Source: Trichocoleus sp. FACHB-46
GTDB lineage: Bacteria > Cyanobacteriota > Cyanobacteriia > FACHB-46
Direction of reading: 5' to 3'
DNA: 64,000 bases
NCBI RefSeq assembly: GCF_014695385.1
Contig: NZ_JACJOD010000024.1
Coordinates: forward strand, 124,001 to 188,000
The position numbers and the translations under genes are program-made. The first letter of the stretch is position 1; each line of letters begins with the position of its first letter. This document shows positions 17,060 through 25,649 of the stretch, in pieces. The notes below the pieces were generated by a model. The model had not been told where the DNA came from. It ran no database searches and saw only the letters and a program-made list of their open reading frames with translations.

Positions 17060-17755
17060 TTATTGAGGTGTTGGAGTTTCCTGAGCAGGGGTAGAATCAG
17101 GTCTCGTTTGCCGCGCTAAATATTGGCTCAAGGCATAAGCCAAGTCACCTCGCGTGATTGGCTGGAGCGGATTAATGCGGTTCCTTTCCACATTGACAAA
17201 GCCTTCATTCAGCGCCGTTGCCATTGCCTTACGTGCCCACGCAGGAATGTTTTGGGAGTCAGGATAGCGAGCCAAAATCGCTTCTACGGTCGCATCTGGG
17301 AACTGATACACGCCATAGGCTTGAGCAAAAATTGCCAGGGCTTCGGCTCTAGTTATTTTCTGGTTGGGATAGAACAAACGACCGCGATAGCCTGTCATGG
17401 TCTTTGTTTTCAGCACCGTTTGGATGTCTTTATAGCCCCAGTAGTTAGGCGATACATCATCTACGGGCACTGGCTCACCTTGCTTAGCCGCCGCTCGCTG
17501 ATTCAACTGAAACGTTTTGACTAAGATAGAAGCCAACTCGGCGCGACTGAGCAAATCAGTTCCACGAAAATCCCCGTTACTATCTTTTGTCATCAAGCCA
17601 GCCGCAACCACCGCTGCGATCGGATCAGCGACAGGGGCGATCACTTCTACAGGTTCACCCAAGGGTGGTGTCTCAGGTACAGATTGCGCTTGCACTACCA
17701 ATTGCAAGCCTTGTAGCAATACCACTAAAGAAATGGCGCTGAGTAAGCGGTGCAT
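17060..17755 (-). CDS. S-layer homology (SLH) domain protein, secreted
   Basis: A 231-residue exported protein with a signal peptide (about residues 1-23, ending VVQAQS). Three SLH-like units follow, at roughly 38-85, 95-150 and 160-215; each carries the LSRAELA, ITRAEALA or ITRGDLAYAL pattern. Such domains anchor proteins to peptidoglycan-linked polymers or, in cyanobacteria, occur in outer-membrane porins. No porin barrel is present, so this is a free-standing SLH protein. The short C-terminal tail is Pro/Thr-rich. It lies downstream of the XPB/Bax1 pair on the same strand with a 240-base gap. Confidence 0.85.
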   Translation of the reverse strand: MHRLLSAISLVVLLQGLQLVVQAQSVPETPPLGEPVEVIAPVADPIAAVVAAGLMTKDSNGDFRGTDLLSRAELASILVKTFQLNQRAAAKQGEPVPVDDVSPNYWGYKDIQTVLKTKTMTGYRGRLFYPNQKITRAEALAIFAQAYGVYQFPDATVEAILARYPDSQNIPAWARKAMATALNEGFVNVERNRINPLQPITRGDLAYALSQYLARQTRPDSTPAQETPTPQ

Positions 17756-17993
17756 CTCTTACATCCCTCCTGACTATGCCAACTCTACAAATTGCCGATC
17801 GCTTAAACCCGGTAGAGCTTTTGAATTCAAACCTCTCGCCAGAGTTTTCGGATTCGGCTTAACGAACGTGCTAGAGATTGCGTCGTTCAGTCGGGTCAAC
17901 TTAGTTGATGACCCCGATACCCAAGTTGACGAGGCAATTGATTTTATGTTTCAGCAAATTTACTCATCAGCCTCGATTAGCGAGCGCTTTGGT
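17756..17993. other. Intergenic stretch with broken coding-like fragments
   Basis: The gap between the SLH gene and bax1 holds two plus-strand fragments that read like protein. One starts with an ATG at 17776 (28 codons, MPTLQIADRL...), and the other, in a different frame, runs from about 17835 to 18002 and ends ISERFGLV. They could be remnants of a frameshifted small gene, or chance. No hairpin terminator was recognised. Confidence 0.25.
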
Positions 17994-19217
17994 TTAGTTT
18001 GAGTCAGCGATCGCCGCCAACACCGCTTTGGGAGCCAATTTATCCTTAAACCAAATAATTTTTGCAGGTGTATCTTGTACCTTTACGCCTGCTTTTTCCA
18101 GGTTTAAGCGCTCGGAAATCGCCAAAATTAAGTTGTCGCAACCCGATTGGCGCACTTGGGAGAATTTCTTGCGGAGATATTCTGGTCGCCAATAACCCAC
18201 GATTTCGAGCAGAAACGTCCGACCGTCAGGATGTACCAAGCGAAAGTCGGGAATCATCACACTGCCCGGAATCGGGATTAGATCGACTTCTCGTTCCAAT
18301 TTCCACTCAGATTTCAAAGAATCCCAGCGATCGGCAAAGGAAGCTTCCAACATGCTGTCGTAGGGCTTGCCGGGAGGATAATGAGTCACCAATCCGCAGT
18401 CGTCTTTGAGGCTGAAGTGGCGCAATTTGGGTTCATTCGTGTAAAAGTCACGGGTTTGCAAGGTGGCTTTCAGGTTCCACTTCGTTACATGCAGCATGGC
18501 TGGAATGAGTTTAGCGATATCCAAGCCGTAGCGGGTACTGACTTTGAACAAACTTGCAGGCCCATCAATCGTGATCGTAAAGCCATGATCCGCATCACCT
18601 TCAATGTAGGTCATCAGTTGAAACAGCTTCAGGTAGCGAAATAGCAGCTTGTATTCACCCGGATCGTTGCGATGTACATTCAAGATAATATGGCTGGCTT
18701 TGTAGAATACACCTTGCACTTGTGACAAGTTGTAGCGATGCAGCAACGCTTCTGGCGTAGGTTCTTCAAATTGGGTGAGGATGCGGTTCTCTGCCAAGTC
18801 GGCATACAAGCCCGCGCGGATTTGGTCTGGGAAGACTTCTCGCTCTAGTTCTTTGCTCAACGAATCTGCCAACCGATTCAATGTTTGAGGAGTCGCCTGC
18901 GGACTAGGCAGCGTATTCGCAGCAAAGGCAAAAACTCGTTCTCGCAACTGCTGCGGTTCTAGAGGGCTGATGATCTCAAAGGTACACATGGCACTCTTGA
19001 GCAAATGCGCCAAACCCCGCTTCATCCGGTAATCGGGGGTGTCTCCTTCGAGTTCTTGCAGTTGCCGATTCAGTTTTCCCTGCGTCTGCCCAACAACATC
19101 TCGAAAAAGAGAAATTAGCTCAGAGGCGATCGCTACATTTGTCGCCTCAAGTTTCAGGCGTTTCGGGATGATCTCCTCCCCACTGTAACGGTGAATCAGC
19201 AGCTCGGTGGGTAACAT
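17994..19217 (-). CDS. DUF790/Bax1-like endonuclease, partner of XPB helicase
   Basis: A 407-residue DUF790 protein, the family of archaeal Bax1 (binding to archaeal XPB). Bax1 is a structure-dependent nuclease that works with XPB helicase in a nucleotide-excision-repair-like reaction. The N-terminus begins MLPTELLIHRYSGEEIIPK, the middle is a helical domain, and the C-terminal third has the PD-(D/E)xK-like site: IPDFRLVHPDG and the conserved LEIVGYW. Its start lies 71 bases inside the end of the XPB gene in another frame, so the two are translationally coupled. Both family partners are therefore present. Activity in cyanobacteria is inferred, not shown. Confidence 0.9.
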   Translation of the reverse strand: MLPTELLIHRYSGEEIIPKRLKLEATNVAIASELISLFRDVVGQTQGKLNRQLQELEGDTPDYRMKRGLAHLLKSAMCTFEIISPLEPQQLRERVFAFAANTLPSPQATPQTLNRLADSLSKELEREVFPDQIRAGLYADLAENRILTQFEEPTPEALLHRYNLSQVQGVFYKASHIILNVHRNDPGEYKLLFRYLKLFQLMTYIEGDADHGFTITIDGPASLFKVSTRYGLDIAKLIPAMLHVTKWNLKATLQTRDFYTNEPKLRHFSLKDDCGLVTHYPPGKPYDSMLEASFADRWDSLKSEWKLEREVDLIPIPGSVMIPDFRLVHPDGRTFLLEIVGYWRPEYLRKKFSQVRQSGCDNLILAISERLNLEKAGVKVQDTPAKIIWFKDKLAPKAVLAAIADSN

Positions 19218-20688
19218 GGGCGCTTATCTCGTAAGGGCTAGAGGTAGGATTCGAGGGGACAATTTCTAATTGTCGGGGTTGCTGTGCAGGTTTGGGCTTG
19301 AATTTCGCAGTAGTCGGGGCAGTAGTAGAACGACGGCGATCGGAGGTATTTTCTTCGCTGGTTTGCTCTGCCACCACTTCATACAGCATGGCTAATTTCT
19401 CGCCTTCTTTGCTGCGCCGGAGTACACGTCCTAAGCGCTGAATGAATTCTCGCTGTGAGCCAGTACCAGAGAGAATGACCGCGACACTAGCTTCTGGCAC
19501 ATCTACGCCTTCGTTGAGTACGTGAGATGTCACCAGAGTTTTGTAAGTACCGTTGCGAAAGCGGTCTAGAATTTCGTGGCGTTCTTTCACCGGAGTTTGG
19601 TGAGTCAGCGCCGGAATTAAGAAGTTTTGCGAGATCCGATAAACCGTCGCATTGTCGTTGGTAAAAATCAGAATACGTTCCGGGTAGTGCTGCGACAACA
19701 GATCGGCTAAGACTCGGAGCTTTCCTTCTGTGCCTAAGGCGATCTCCTTCGACTCTCGATGGGCTAACATCGCTCTTCGCCCTGCCTGCGATCGCGCACT
19801 CGCCTGCACAAACCGCTGCCATCCCTGCATACTTCCCAAACGGATATTCACATCCTGCAAAAACTGATTGCGAGTTTTGATCAACTCATCGTAGCGATCG
19901 CGCTCTTGGGCCGAGAGTTTCACCTTAATCTGCACCACTTCATGATTCGCCAGTGCCGTTCCCGACAGCTCTTCAGGCGTGCGGCGGTAGACTTCTGGCC
20001 CTACTAGAGTTTCTAAGTCGGTATGTCTACCATCGGCGCGTTCTGGAGTAGCCGTGAGTCCCAAACGGTAAGGGGCGATCGCGAACTCAGCAATCACCCG
20101 GTTGAAGTCACTGGGTAAGTGATGACATTCATCAAAAATCAGCAACGCATACTGGTTGCCCAAGGATTCTGCATTGATCGCGGCGCTGTCGTAAGTCGAG
20201 ACAAGAATGGGGGTGCGATCGCGGGAGCCTCCCCCTAGCAAACCAATCTCTACATCTGGAAAGGCAGCCATCAGGTGCGCGTACCACTGATGCATCAAAT
20301 CTAAAGTGGGCACCACAATCAGCGTGTGGCGAGGTGTCGCTTGCATCGCCATTTGCGCTAAGTACGTCTTCCCCGCTGCCGTGGGCAGAACCACCACGCC
20401 TTGTCGTCCCGCTTCTATCCAGGCCGCTAGCGCCTCGCTTTGGTGAGGATAGGGTTGCATCTCCACACTCGCCACCAAAGGCAATGGCGCAAAAATCCGC
20501 GCTTGGTCTTCAAAAGCGGTGCCGTCCGCTTGCAGCGCTTCGACTAGCTCTCGGTAATGAATTGCAGGAATTCGGAAGCGTTCTACCCGGTCGTCCCAGG
20601 TGGCAAACTCAATCCACGCTTTACCTTTCGGTGGTGGATGCAGAATCAATGTACCCCGATCAAATGAGAGCGTAGGAGTGCGAGCCAT
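19147..20688 (-). CDS. XPB/Rad25-like DNA helicase
   Basis: A 513-residue superfamily 2 helicase of the XPB/Rad25 group. An N-terminal damage-recognition-like domain occupies about residues 1-75. Walker A LPTAAGKT is at 101-108, DECHH at 186-190, LTATP at 211-215, and a QRLGRVLRRS motif VI lies in the second RecA lobe. XPB opens DNA around lesions in archaeal and eukaryotic repair. The final ~75 residues are low-complexity (Thr, Pro and Lys rich), and their codons overlap the start of bax1 by 71 bases. The tail may have been created by read-through into the overlap. First gene of the pair; DUF202 lies just upstream. Confidence 0.92.
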   Translation of the reverse strand: MARTPTLSFDRGTLILHPPPKGKAWIEFATWDDRVERFRIPAIHYRELVEALQADGTAFEDQARIFAPLPLVASVEMQPYPHQSEALAAWIEAGRQGVVVLPTAAGKTYLAQMAMQATPRHTLIVVPTLDLMHQWYAHLMAAFPDVEIGLLGGGSRDRTPILVSTYDSAAINAESLGNQYALLIFDECHHLPSDFNRVIAEFAIAPYRLGLTATPERADGRHTDLETLVGPEVYRRTPEELSGTALANHEVVQIKVKLSAQERDRYDELIKTRNQFLQDVNIRLGSMQGWQRFVQASARSQAGRRAMLAHRESKEIALGTEGKLRVLADLLSQHYPERILIFTNDNATVYRISQNFLIPALTHQTPVKERHEILDRFRNGTYKTLVTSHVLNEGVDVPEASVAVILSGTGSQREFIQRLGRVLRRSKEGEKLAMLYEVVAEQTSEENTSDRRRSTTAPTTAKFKPKPAQQPRQLEIVPSNPTSSPYEISAHVTHRAADSPLQWGGDHPETPET

Positions 20689-20715
20689 CAGTCCCTAGCA
20701 GTTGTTCCCTTCCGC

Positions 20716-21159
20716 TCATTCTATAGGTTTAGTGAGATTCGGGCGATCGCTGTTGTGGGGAGGAACAGGCGTATTGAAATTTCTCCACAGAACCAAAGGA
20801 ATGCTAAGCGACCCTAAAACAGCCACAGCAATCGTCATCACCCAAACAAGCCATCGACTGGGACGATAATCTCCTCGCTCGATTTGCCAAAACACCTGGT
20901 TGTAGTGCCAACCCGCGATCAAGATGGTGGCAATTCCCAGAATCACCAAACTCAATCCTAAGTTTGACGAGTTCAAAAACGGATGCACTCGCGCGCTCTG
21001 TTGCGTCAAAGTGATTTGCAGTTGCTGCAAAAATAGCCCGAAACGAGCGATCGCAAAGCCAAAGCCAATCAGCGCAATCGAGGTTCGTAGCCAAGCCAGA
21101 AAAGTCCGCTCATTGGCTTGGTGTTCGCGTTGGCGATCGACTGTTGGTTTTTGAGTCAT
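20716..21159 (-). CDS. DUF202 (YidH-like) inner membrane protein
   Basis: A 147-residue protein with the DUF202 signature: ANERTFLAWLRTSIALIGFGFAIARF at residues 16-41, containing the first membrane helix. Two more helices follow (about 72-87 and 105-125), joined by a polar loop. The family is widespread in bacteria, with no agreed function; some members accompany phosphate or vacuolar transporter-like proteins. It ends 27 bases before the XPB gene on the same strand, so it may be co-transcribed with it. Confidence 0.85.
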   Translation of the reverse strand: MTQKPTVDRQREHQANERTFLAWLRTSIALIGFGFAIARFGLFLQQLQITLTQQSARVHPFLNSSNLGLSLVILGIATILIAGWHYNQVFWQIERGDYRPSRWLVWVMTIAVAVLGSLSIPLVLWRNFNTPVPPHNSDRPNLTKPIE

Positions 21160-21582
21160 GACTTTACCTAAGCGGGAGCTGTTCTAGGAGAAGAGTTGCT
21201 GAAAATCCTAAAAGCTTAATTCAATATTCCATGCTAGGGTGAAGGTAGTGAAGACTATTTTTTACTATCTAATTAACTCTATCAGCATCTCTAAATCTGA
21301 ATTTCTACACAATCTGATCTAGGGATTTCCTACAACATGGATTCAATGTAAGCCGTCTATCTTGCGGTGTTGTAGAGATTAAAATAGACTTTCTGAAATC
21401 GAGATATTCAGGTGCTGAAGCACTTGGCATTTGAGGAATTACTTAAAAATCAATAAAACTGTAGCTCTAGTTAAATGCTGATTATTCGTATTAGCTTGAG
21501 TAAAAAATTGTCATTGAATTAAGCGCTATGGCTTAGGTTCAATCAGCATTCAATCTAATAATAAAAACTGGGGATAAACAAG
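21160..21582. other. AT-rich intergenic region
   Basis: About 420 bases between divergent genes (DUF202 and pentapeptide protein). It is AT-rich, with no ORF, RNA gene or strong hairpin that I can support. It presumably contains both promoters. Confidence 0.5.
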
Positions 21583-22137
21583 ATGGATACTCAAGAATTT
21601 TTGCAGCAATATGCAGCAGGAGAACGCAACTTTAGCAGGGTTAACCTAGTGCATGTGTGCTTAACAAATGCCAAGTTGGTTGGGGCGCATTTAACTGGAG
21701 CGCACTTGGTTGGCGCAGACTTACGAGGCGTGGATTTGACCAATGCCCACTTGGAGCAAGCAAAACTGAATCAGGCTTGCTTGGCCGATGCGGAAATGAT
21801 CGAGGTCTGTCTGATTAGCGCCGAAATGGTTGGAGCTGACCTCAGCGGAGCCGATTTAACCAAAGCCAATTTAAGCGGTGCTGACCTGCGGGGAGTCAAG
21901 CTGGGAGGAGCTGACTTAAAGGGCGCTAACTTAAGTAAGACAGACCTCCGGGGAGCCGATCTTAGGGGGGCAGACCTGAGTGGTGCAGATTTACAGGAAG
22001 CCCAACTAGAGGGGGCCGACCTAGATGGAGCGTACCTAGAATCAGCAGACTTACGGGGAGCCGCGATCGCAGGTACAACTCTAAAAGGCACAGGATTGGC
22101 TAGCACCCGCATGCCCGATGGCAGCGTTCATGCCTAA
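21583..22137 (+). CDS. Pentapeptide-repeat protein
   Basis: A 184-residue protein built almost entirely from A(D/N)LxX pentapeptides from about residue 20 to 175, expected to fold as a right-handed quadrilateral beta-helix. The N-terminus MDTQEFLQQYAAGERNF is a short capping segment shared with the paralogue at 30588. Pentapeptide proteins bind gyrase, act as scaffolds or have unknown roles; none can be chosen here. No signal peptide, so cytosolic. A short GCCT/AGGC hairpin with TTTT just after the stop (22132-22148) may be a weak terminator. Confidence 0.92.
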   Translation: MDTQEFLQQYAAGERNFSRVNLVHVCLTNAKLVGAHLTGAHLVGADLRGVDLTNAHLEQAKLNQACLADAEMIEVCLISAEMVGADLSGADLTKANLSGADLRGVKLGGADLKGANLSKTDLRGADLRGADLSGADLQEAQLEGADLDGAYLESADLRGAAIAGTTLKGTGLASTRMPDGSVHA

Positions 22138-22159
22138 GGGAAGGCTTTTAGCAAACGCA

Positions 22160-23746
22160 TCATAGCCTGACCAAAGTAGGTTGGGCTTCCGGTACCACAG
22201 GAGTGATCGTGGGGTCGTAGCCCAACTGCTCAGTAATGCGTTGTCTCGCTAAAGCCCGATATTCCCAAAAATGCTCCCCAGCGGCGCATAAGCCCAGATA
22301 CATTGCCAGAGTTTGGGGCTTGTTTCGTGCGATCGCCCATAACTGTCGCCAAAACTGCCCGCGAATTTCGGGTCGTCGTATTCCTTGGTGCCAGATTAAC
22401 TGACTTACCAGCCTTAATCCTCTACCCGGCGTAAACTGCATCATCTGCTTGCGGCCTGAGGGAGGCGTAATGTTGAGGCATTGCTGAAAAGACCGCCTCA
22501 AGTAGTTAGTCGGTTCATACAAGGTCCAAAAACCTTCTACATACTCTTTGGCAATCTCCGCGATTGGTCGAGTGGGAACGAAATTCATTAAAGTATTCTG
22601 GTCGCCGACATCCGTCACGCCCGTACCTGCGACCAAACGTTGCTCTTGTTGCAGCCGATTCCAGAGGGCCGTGTTGGGCAGCGCTTGCAGAATCCCCAGC
22701 ATGGGTTGAGGGATATTGGTTTGTTCTACAAAGGCTTGAATTCGTTCTCCCGCGCCTGTGCGCTCTCCGTCAAAACCCAGAATAAAGCCAGCATAGATCA
22801 GCATCCCTGCGTCATTGATTTTGCGGCAAGCCTCGATCAGCGGGTTACGAGTATTCTGCATCTTGCGCGTTACCTGGAGACTGTCTTGATCCGGCGTTTC
22901 AATGCCGAGGAAGACTGCGTAGAATCCCGCTTCTCCCATCATCTGTAGCAGCTCGTCATCTTCTGCCAGATTGACGGACGCTTCAGTCATAAAGGTGAAG
23001 GGATAGTTGTGTTCCTGCATCCAGGGAATCAACTCTCGTAAAAAGCGTTTGACGTTGCGCTGATTGCCAATAAAGTTGTCATCCACAATAAAAAGCGAGC
23101 CTCGCCAACCTAGGTCGTACAGCGCTTGCAACTCGGCTAAAGCTTGCTGAGGTTCTTTGGTGCGGGGTTTACGACCGTAGAGCGTGATGATGTCACAAAA
23201 CTCGCAATTAAAGGGGCACCCCCGCGAAAACTGGATCGCCATCATGAAATAGGCATCTAGTTGCAGCAAATCAAAGCGGGGCGGCGGGCTTAAGCTAACA
23301 TCTGGTTTTTCGAGAGAACGAAAGATACCTTGAGATTCCCCTTGGGCGATCGCCGTCAAAAACTGCGGCACCGTCATCTCTCCTTCATCCAGGATCAGAT
23401 AATGTGCTCCGGAGTCTAGGGCATCTTGTGGCACTGATGTAGGGTAAGGCCCGCCCACAGCTACTTTCTTGCCCAATTGCACTGCTTTTTGAATCAGGGC
23501 GTGGAAGTCTGGTTTTTGCACCAGCATGGCGGAGAGAATAACTATGTCACACCATTCCCAGTCCGCCTCGGTTTCAACTTTGACGTTGCGATCGTAAAAC
23601 CGAATATCCCAATCTTGAGGTAAAAGCGCTGCAACTGTAATAATTCCTAAGGGGGGAATAGCCGCTTTGAGTCCAGCTATTTCCATAAAGCGATCGTACG
23701 ACCAAAAAGACTGAGGAAACCGAGGATAGAGCAGTAATGCTTTCAT
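22160..23746 (-). CDS. B12-binding radical SAM protein with DUF4070 domain
   Basis: A 528-residue radical SAM enzyme. An N-terminal cobalamin-binding Rossmann-like domain (about residues 1-145) is followed by the iron-sulfur site CPFNCEFC at about 176-183, the TIM-barrel core, and a C-terminal DUF4070-type extension. The family includes the hopanoid C-2 methylase HpnP and several uncharacterised cyanobacterial paralogues. The N-terminal pattern LYPRFPQSFWSYDRF differs from HpnP, so I do not call it that. Typical reaction would be methylation of an unactivated carbon using methylcobalamin. Neighbours offer no pathway clue. Confidence 0.88.
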   Translation of the reverse strand: MKALLLYPRFPQSFWSYDRFMEIAGLKAAIPPLGIITVAALLPQDWDIRFYDRNVKVETEADWEWCDIVILSAMLVQKPDFHALIQKAVQLGKKVAVGGPYPTSVPQDALDSGAHYLILDEGEMTVPQFLTAIAQGESQGIFRSLEKPDVSLSPPPRFDLLQLDAYFMMAIQFSRGCPFNCEFCDIITLYGRKPRTKEPQQALAELQALYDLGWRGSLFIVDDNFIGNQRNVKRFLRELIPWMQEHNYPFTFMTEASVNLAEDDELLQMMGEAGFYAVFLGIETPDQDSLQVTRKMQNTRNPLIEACRKINDAGMLIYAGFILGFDGERTGAGERIQAFVEQTNIPQPMLGILQALPNTALWNRLQQEQRLVAGTGVTDVGDQNTLMNFVPTRPIAEIAKEYVEGFWTLYEPTNYLRRSFQQCLNITPPSGRKQMMQFTPGRGLRLVSQLIWHQGIRRPEIRGQFWRQLWAIARNKPQTLAMYLGLCAAGEHFWEYRALARQRITEQLGYDPTITPVVPEAQPTLVRL

Positions 23747-23866
23747 AGAGTCCTTGGCGTAGCTTTAAACTTAACCTTGGCAGGAGAAAATACCCCTCAC
23801 ATCTCGCAGAAGGCAGATCTTCAAAGGCCAGATCACTGTCGCCGCTGTAACAGAGATTGTGTAGGG

Positions 23867-24937
23867 CTATGAGTTGCTTGAGGTTGCTAAGCTATGACGT
23901 CCTTCCAGCAGGGCACTCACTGCATTAACCACAACCTGAGCAGACCCTGCAAAGAATTTCTGGTCAATCTTGTCTGGGGTATCACTGGGCTGATGGTAGT
24001 GAGGCGTGCGAAAATTTGCTGTATCTGTAATTACTACTGCACCAATCCCTTTTTGCCAAAACGGAGCGTGATCGCTGCGGAGCAAATCTGGAGTCAACAA
24101 ACCTCGCAGTGGAATCGGCAAAGTAATCACCGCGGGTTGTCCAGGTTTTGCAGGCTGATGGAAAGCTTCTAGGAGTGGTAAATGTTCTTGATCGCCGATC
24201 GCTGCTAAAAAATCTCCTTGGCTCGTCTTCGGTTGGAAAGGTAAACCAACTGGATACTTTTGACATCCCGGCTCGTAGCAGGCATATCCCAGCATTTCCG
24301 GGATAATCACGCCTTGCAAATCTTGTGGCAGGTTGGCATCGGAGGTAAAGGCAAAGCTGCCTAGCAAACCCCGCTCTTCTTGGTCAAAAAAAGTAATTCT
24401 TAAGGTGCGGGGAGTCGATCGCGAACCGAGTAGCTGAGCTACCTCCAGCGTGGTTGCGACTCCGGTCGCATTATCATCAGCTCCAGGAGACCCCACCACC
24501 GTATCAAAGTGAGCGGCCACGAGAATGCTGCCTGCTTGTGGGTCAGTCCCCGCTCGCTCAGCCACCACATTCACCCCACTACTAAACACTTGCAGGTAAG
24601 GTTGCCAGCCTGCTTGCTCCAAAGCTTTCAGAATATATTCTCTCGCTTGCAGGCGATCGCTCTCACTGTGCCGCTCAAAGGCCAAAGCCTGCACATGGGC
24701 AAACAGCCGCTTGGAATCGACCGTAGGAGCATTAACTTGGGAAATTGAAGGAGCGGCGCTAGAGTCGGGCGCTGACGGTGAAAATTGGGACAACTGCTCA
24801 GATAGGGCTGTATCCTTGCGGAAGTGATTCACAGCTAGATAAGCAGGCGATCGCCCAAGCCAGTTTTGCCCTGCCACTATCCCCAGCAGCACTGTCAACA
24901 AAAAGAGCGCAACCAAAATCCATTGCCGCTTCCGCAT
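23867..24937 (-). CDS. M28-family zinc aminopeptidase/metallopeptidase, membrane-anchored
   Basis: A secreted or membrane-anchored M28 metallopeptidase of about 356 residues. A signal-anchor helix near the N-terminus (MRKRQWILVALFLLTVLLG) is followed by a variable linker and the catalytic domain. Zinc-site patterns visible are HFDTVVGSPGADDNATG (His and Asp ligands), FDQEERGLLGS (the Glu pair with the catalytic base) and the terminal HYHQPSDTPD histidine. Such enzymes trim peptides in the periplasm. An upstream ATG at 24985 adds 16 residues, but the ATG at 24937 opens directly with the basic-hydrophobic anchor, so I prefer it. Divergent from the secreted protein at 25091. Confidence 0.87.
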   Translation of the reverse strand: MRKRQWILVALFLLTVLLGIVAGQNWLGRSPAYLAVNHFRKDTALSEQLSQFSPSAPDSSAAPSISQVNAPTVDSKRLFAHVQALAFERHSESDRLQAREYILKALEQAGWQPYLQVFSSGVNVVAERAGTDPQAGSILVAAHFDTVVGSPGADDNATGVATTLEVAQLLGSRSTPRTLRITFFDQEERGLLGSFAFTSDANLPQDLQGVIIPEMLGYACYEPGCQKYPVGLPFQPKTSQGDFLAAIGDQEHLPLLEAFHQPAKPGQPAVITLPIPLRGLLTPDLLRSDHAPFWQKGIGAVVITDTANFRTPHYHQPSDTPDKIDQKFFAGSAQVVVNAVSALLEGRHSLATSSNS

Positions 24938-25090
24938 AATTCGCCTGCCGCGATCGCAACTTGGTGATCCTAGCTCGTTTGCCATCCTGGTTGCAGGCAG
25001 TCTTTGCAGTCAAGATAGAACTAGAAGCCGCAATAGAAGTCGAGATCTATCAGCTTCTCAGATTACTGCTCCTGTTTTAGGAGAACGACT

Positions 25091-25642
25091 ATGCTCCCCA
25101 GATTAGCAATTTCATTCACTAGCACATTGGCAATTTTAGCCATCGTTATAGCTAGCATTGCTCCCGCGATCGCTAGAGAAGAAGTCCCCATCAATAGCAT
25201 CATCATTAGCGGTGTAGATGGCAGTGGCACCGCCTTTGCCAGTCTCTCAGTGCCCGATCGTGGCAATGACCGAGCCTTCTCCGATAGCGAACTGAGTCTT
25301 TATGACCTCCACATCGCCAAGATGTATGAAGTCACCGATGCTTTATGTCAACGTCGGTTCACTTTTCCTTTTAACCAGCCGATTCAAGTTTTTCAATGGT
25401 CTTATTCAGCCAATAGCATCCCCATTGGTCAATTGCAGATTAGCTGCCGTGAAGCTGAAGATGTTGCCAACACCTATGGACGAGCCTTTTTGTCAGAATC
25501 CACCGTGATCCGCCGACCTCTAAGCGCGGACTCATCGCCCAGTGCCGAGATTCTCCAAATCCCCACCCTGAATCTCGCAGGATACCAAGTGCCCCTATGG
25601 AAAAGCTATACCCGTCGCCTACGGCTTAGCGGCAACTATTAG
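25091..25642 (+). CDS. Secreted hypothetical protein
   Basis: A 183-residue protein with a clear signal peptide (about residues 1-28, ending APAIA-R). The mature part has two cysteines (in DALCQRRF and QISCREAED), possibly a disulfide, and is otherwise polar. TTTTAGGAGAACGACT gives a strong ribosome binding site before the ATG. No family is recognised. It ends 8 bases before the convergent zinc-ribbon gene stops. Export to periplasm or outside is inferred from the signal peptide. Confidence 0.75.
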   Translation: MLPRLAISFTSTLAILAIVIASIAPAIAREEVPINSIIISGVDGSGTAFASLSVPDRGNDRAFSDSELSLYDLHIAKMYEVTDALCQRRFTFPFNQPIQVFQWSYSANSIPIGQLQISCREAEDVANTYGRAFLSESTVIRRPLSADSSPSAEILQIPTLNLAGYQVPLWKSYTRRLRLSGNY

Positions 25643-25649
25643 CGTTAAG

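Noticed and set aside
21771-22112. Minus-strand ORFs opposite pentapeptide and TPR genes
   Set aside because: These arise from repeat composition in the opposite strand and are shadows.
22160-23746. hpnP (hopanoid C-2 methylase) assignment
   Set aside because: Same superfamily and DUF4070 extension, but the N-terminal motif differs and no hopanoid genes are adjacent.
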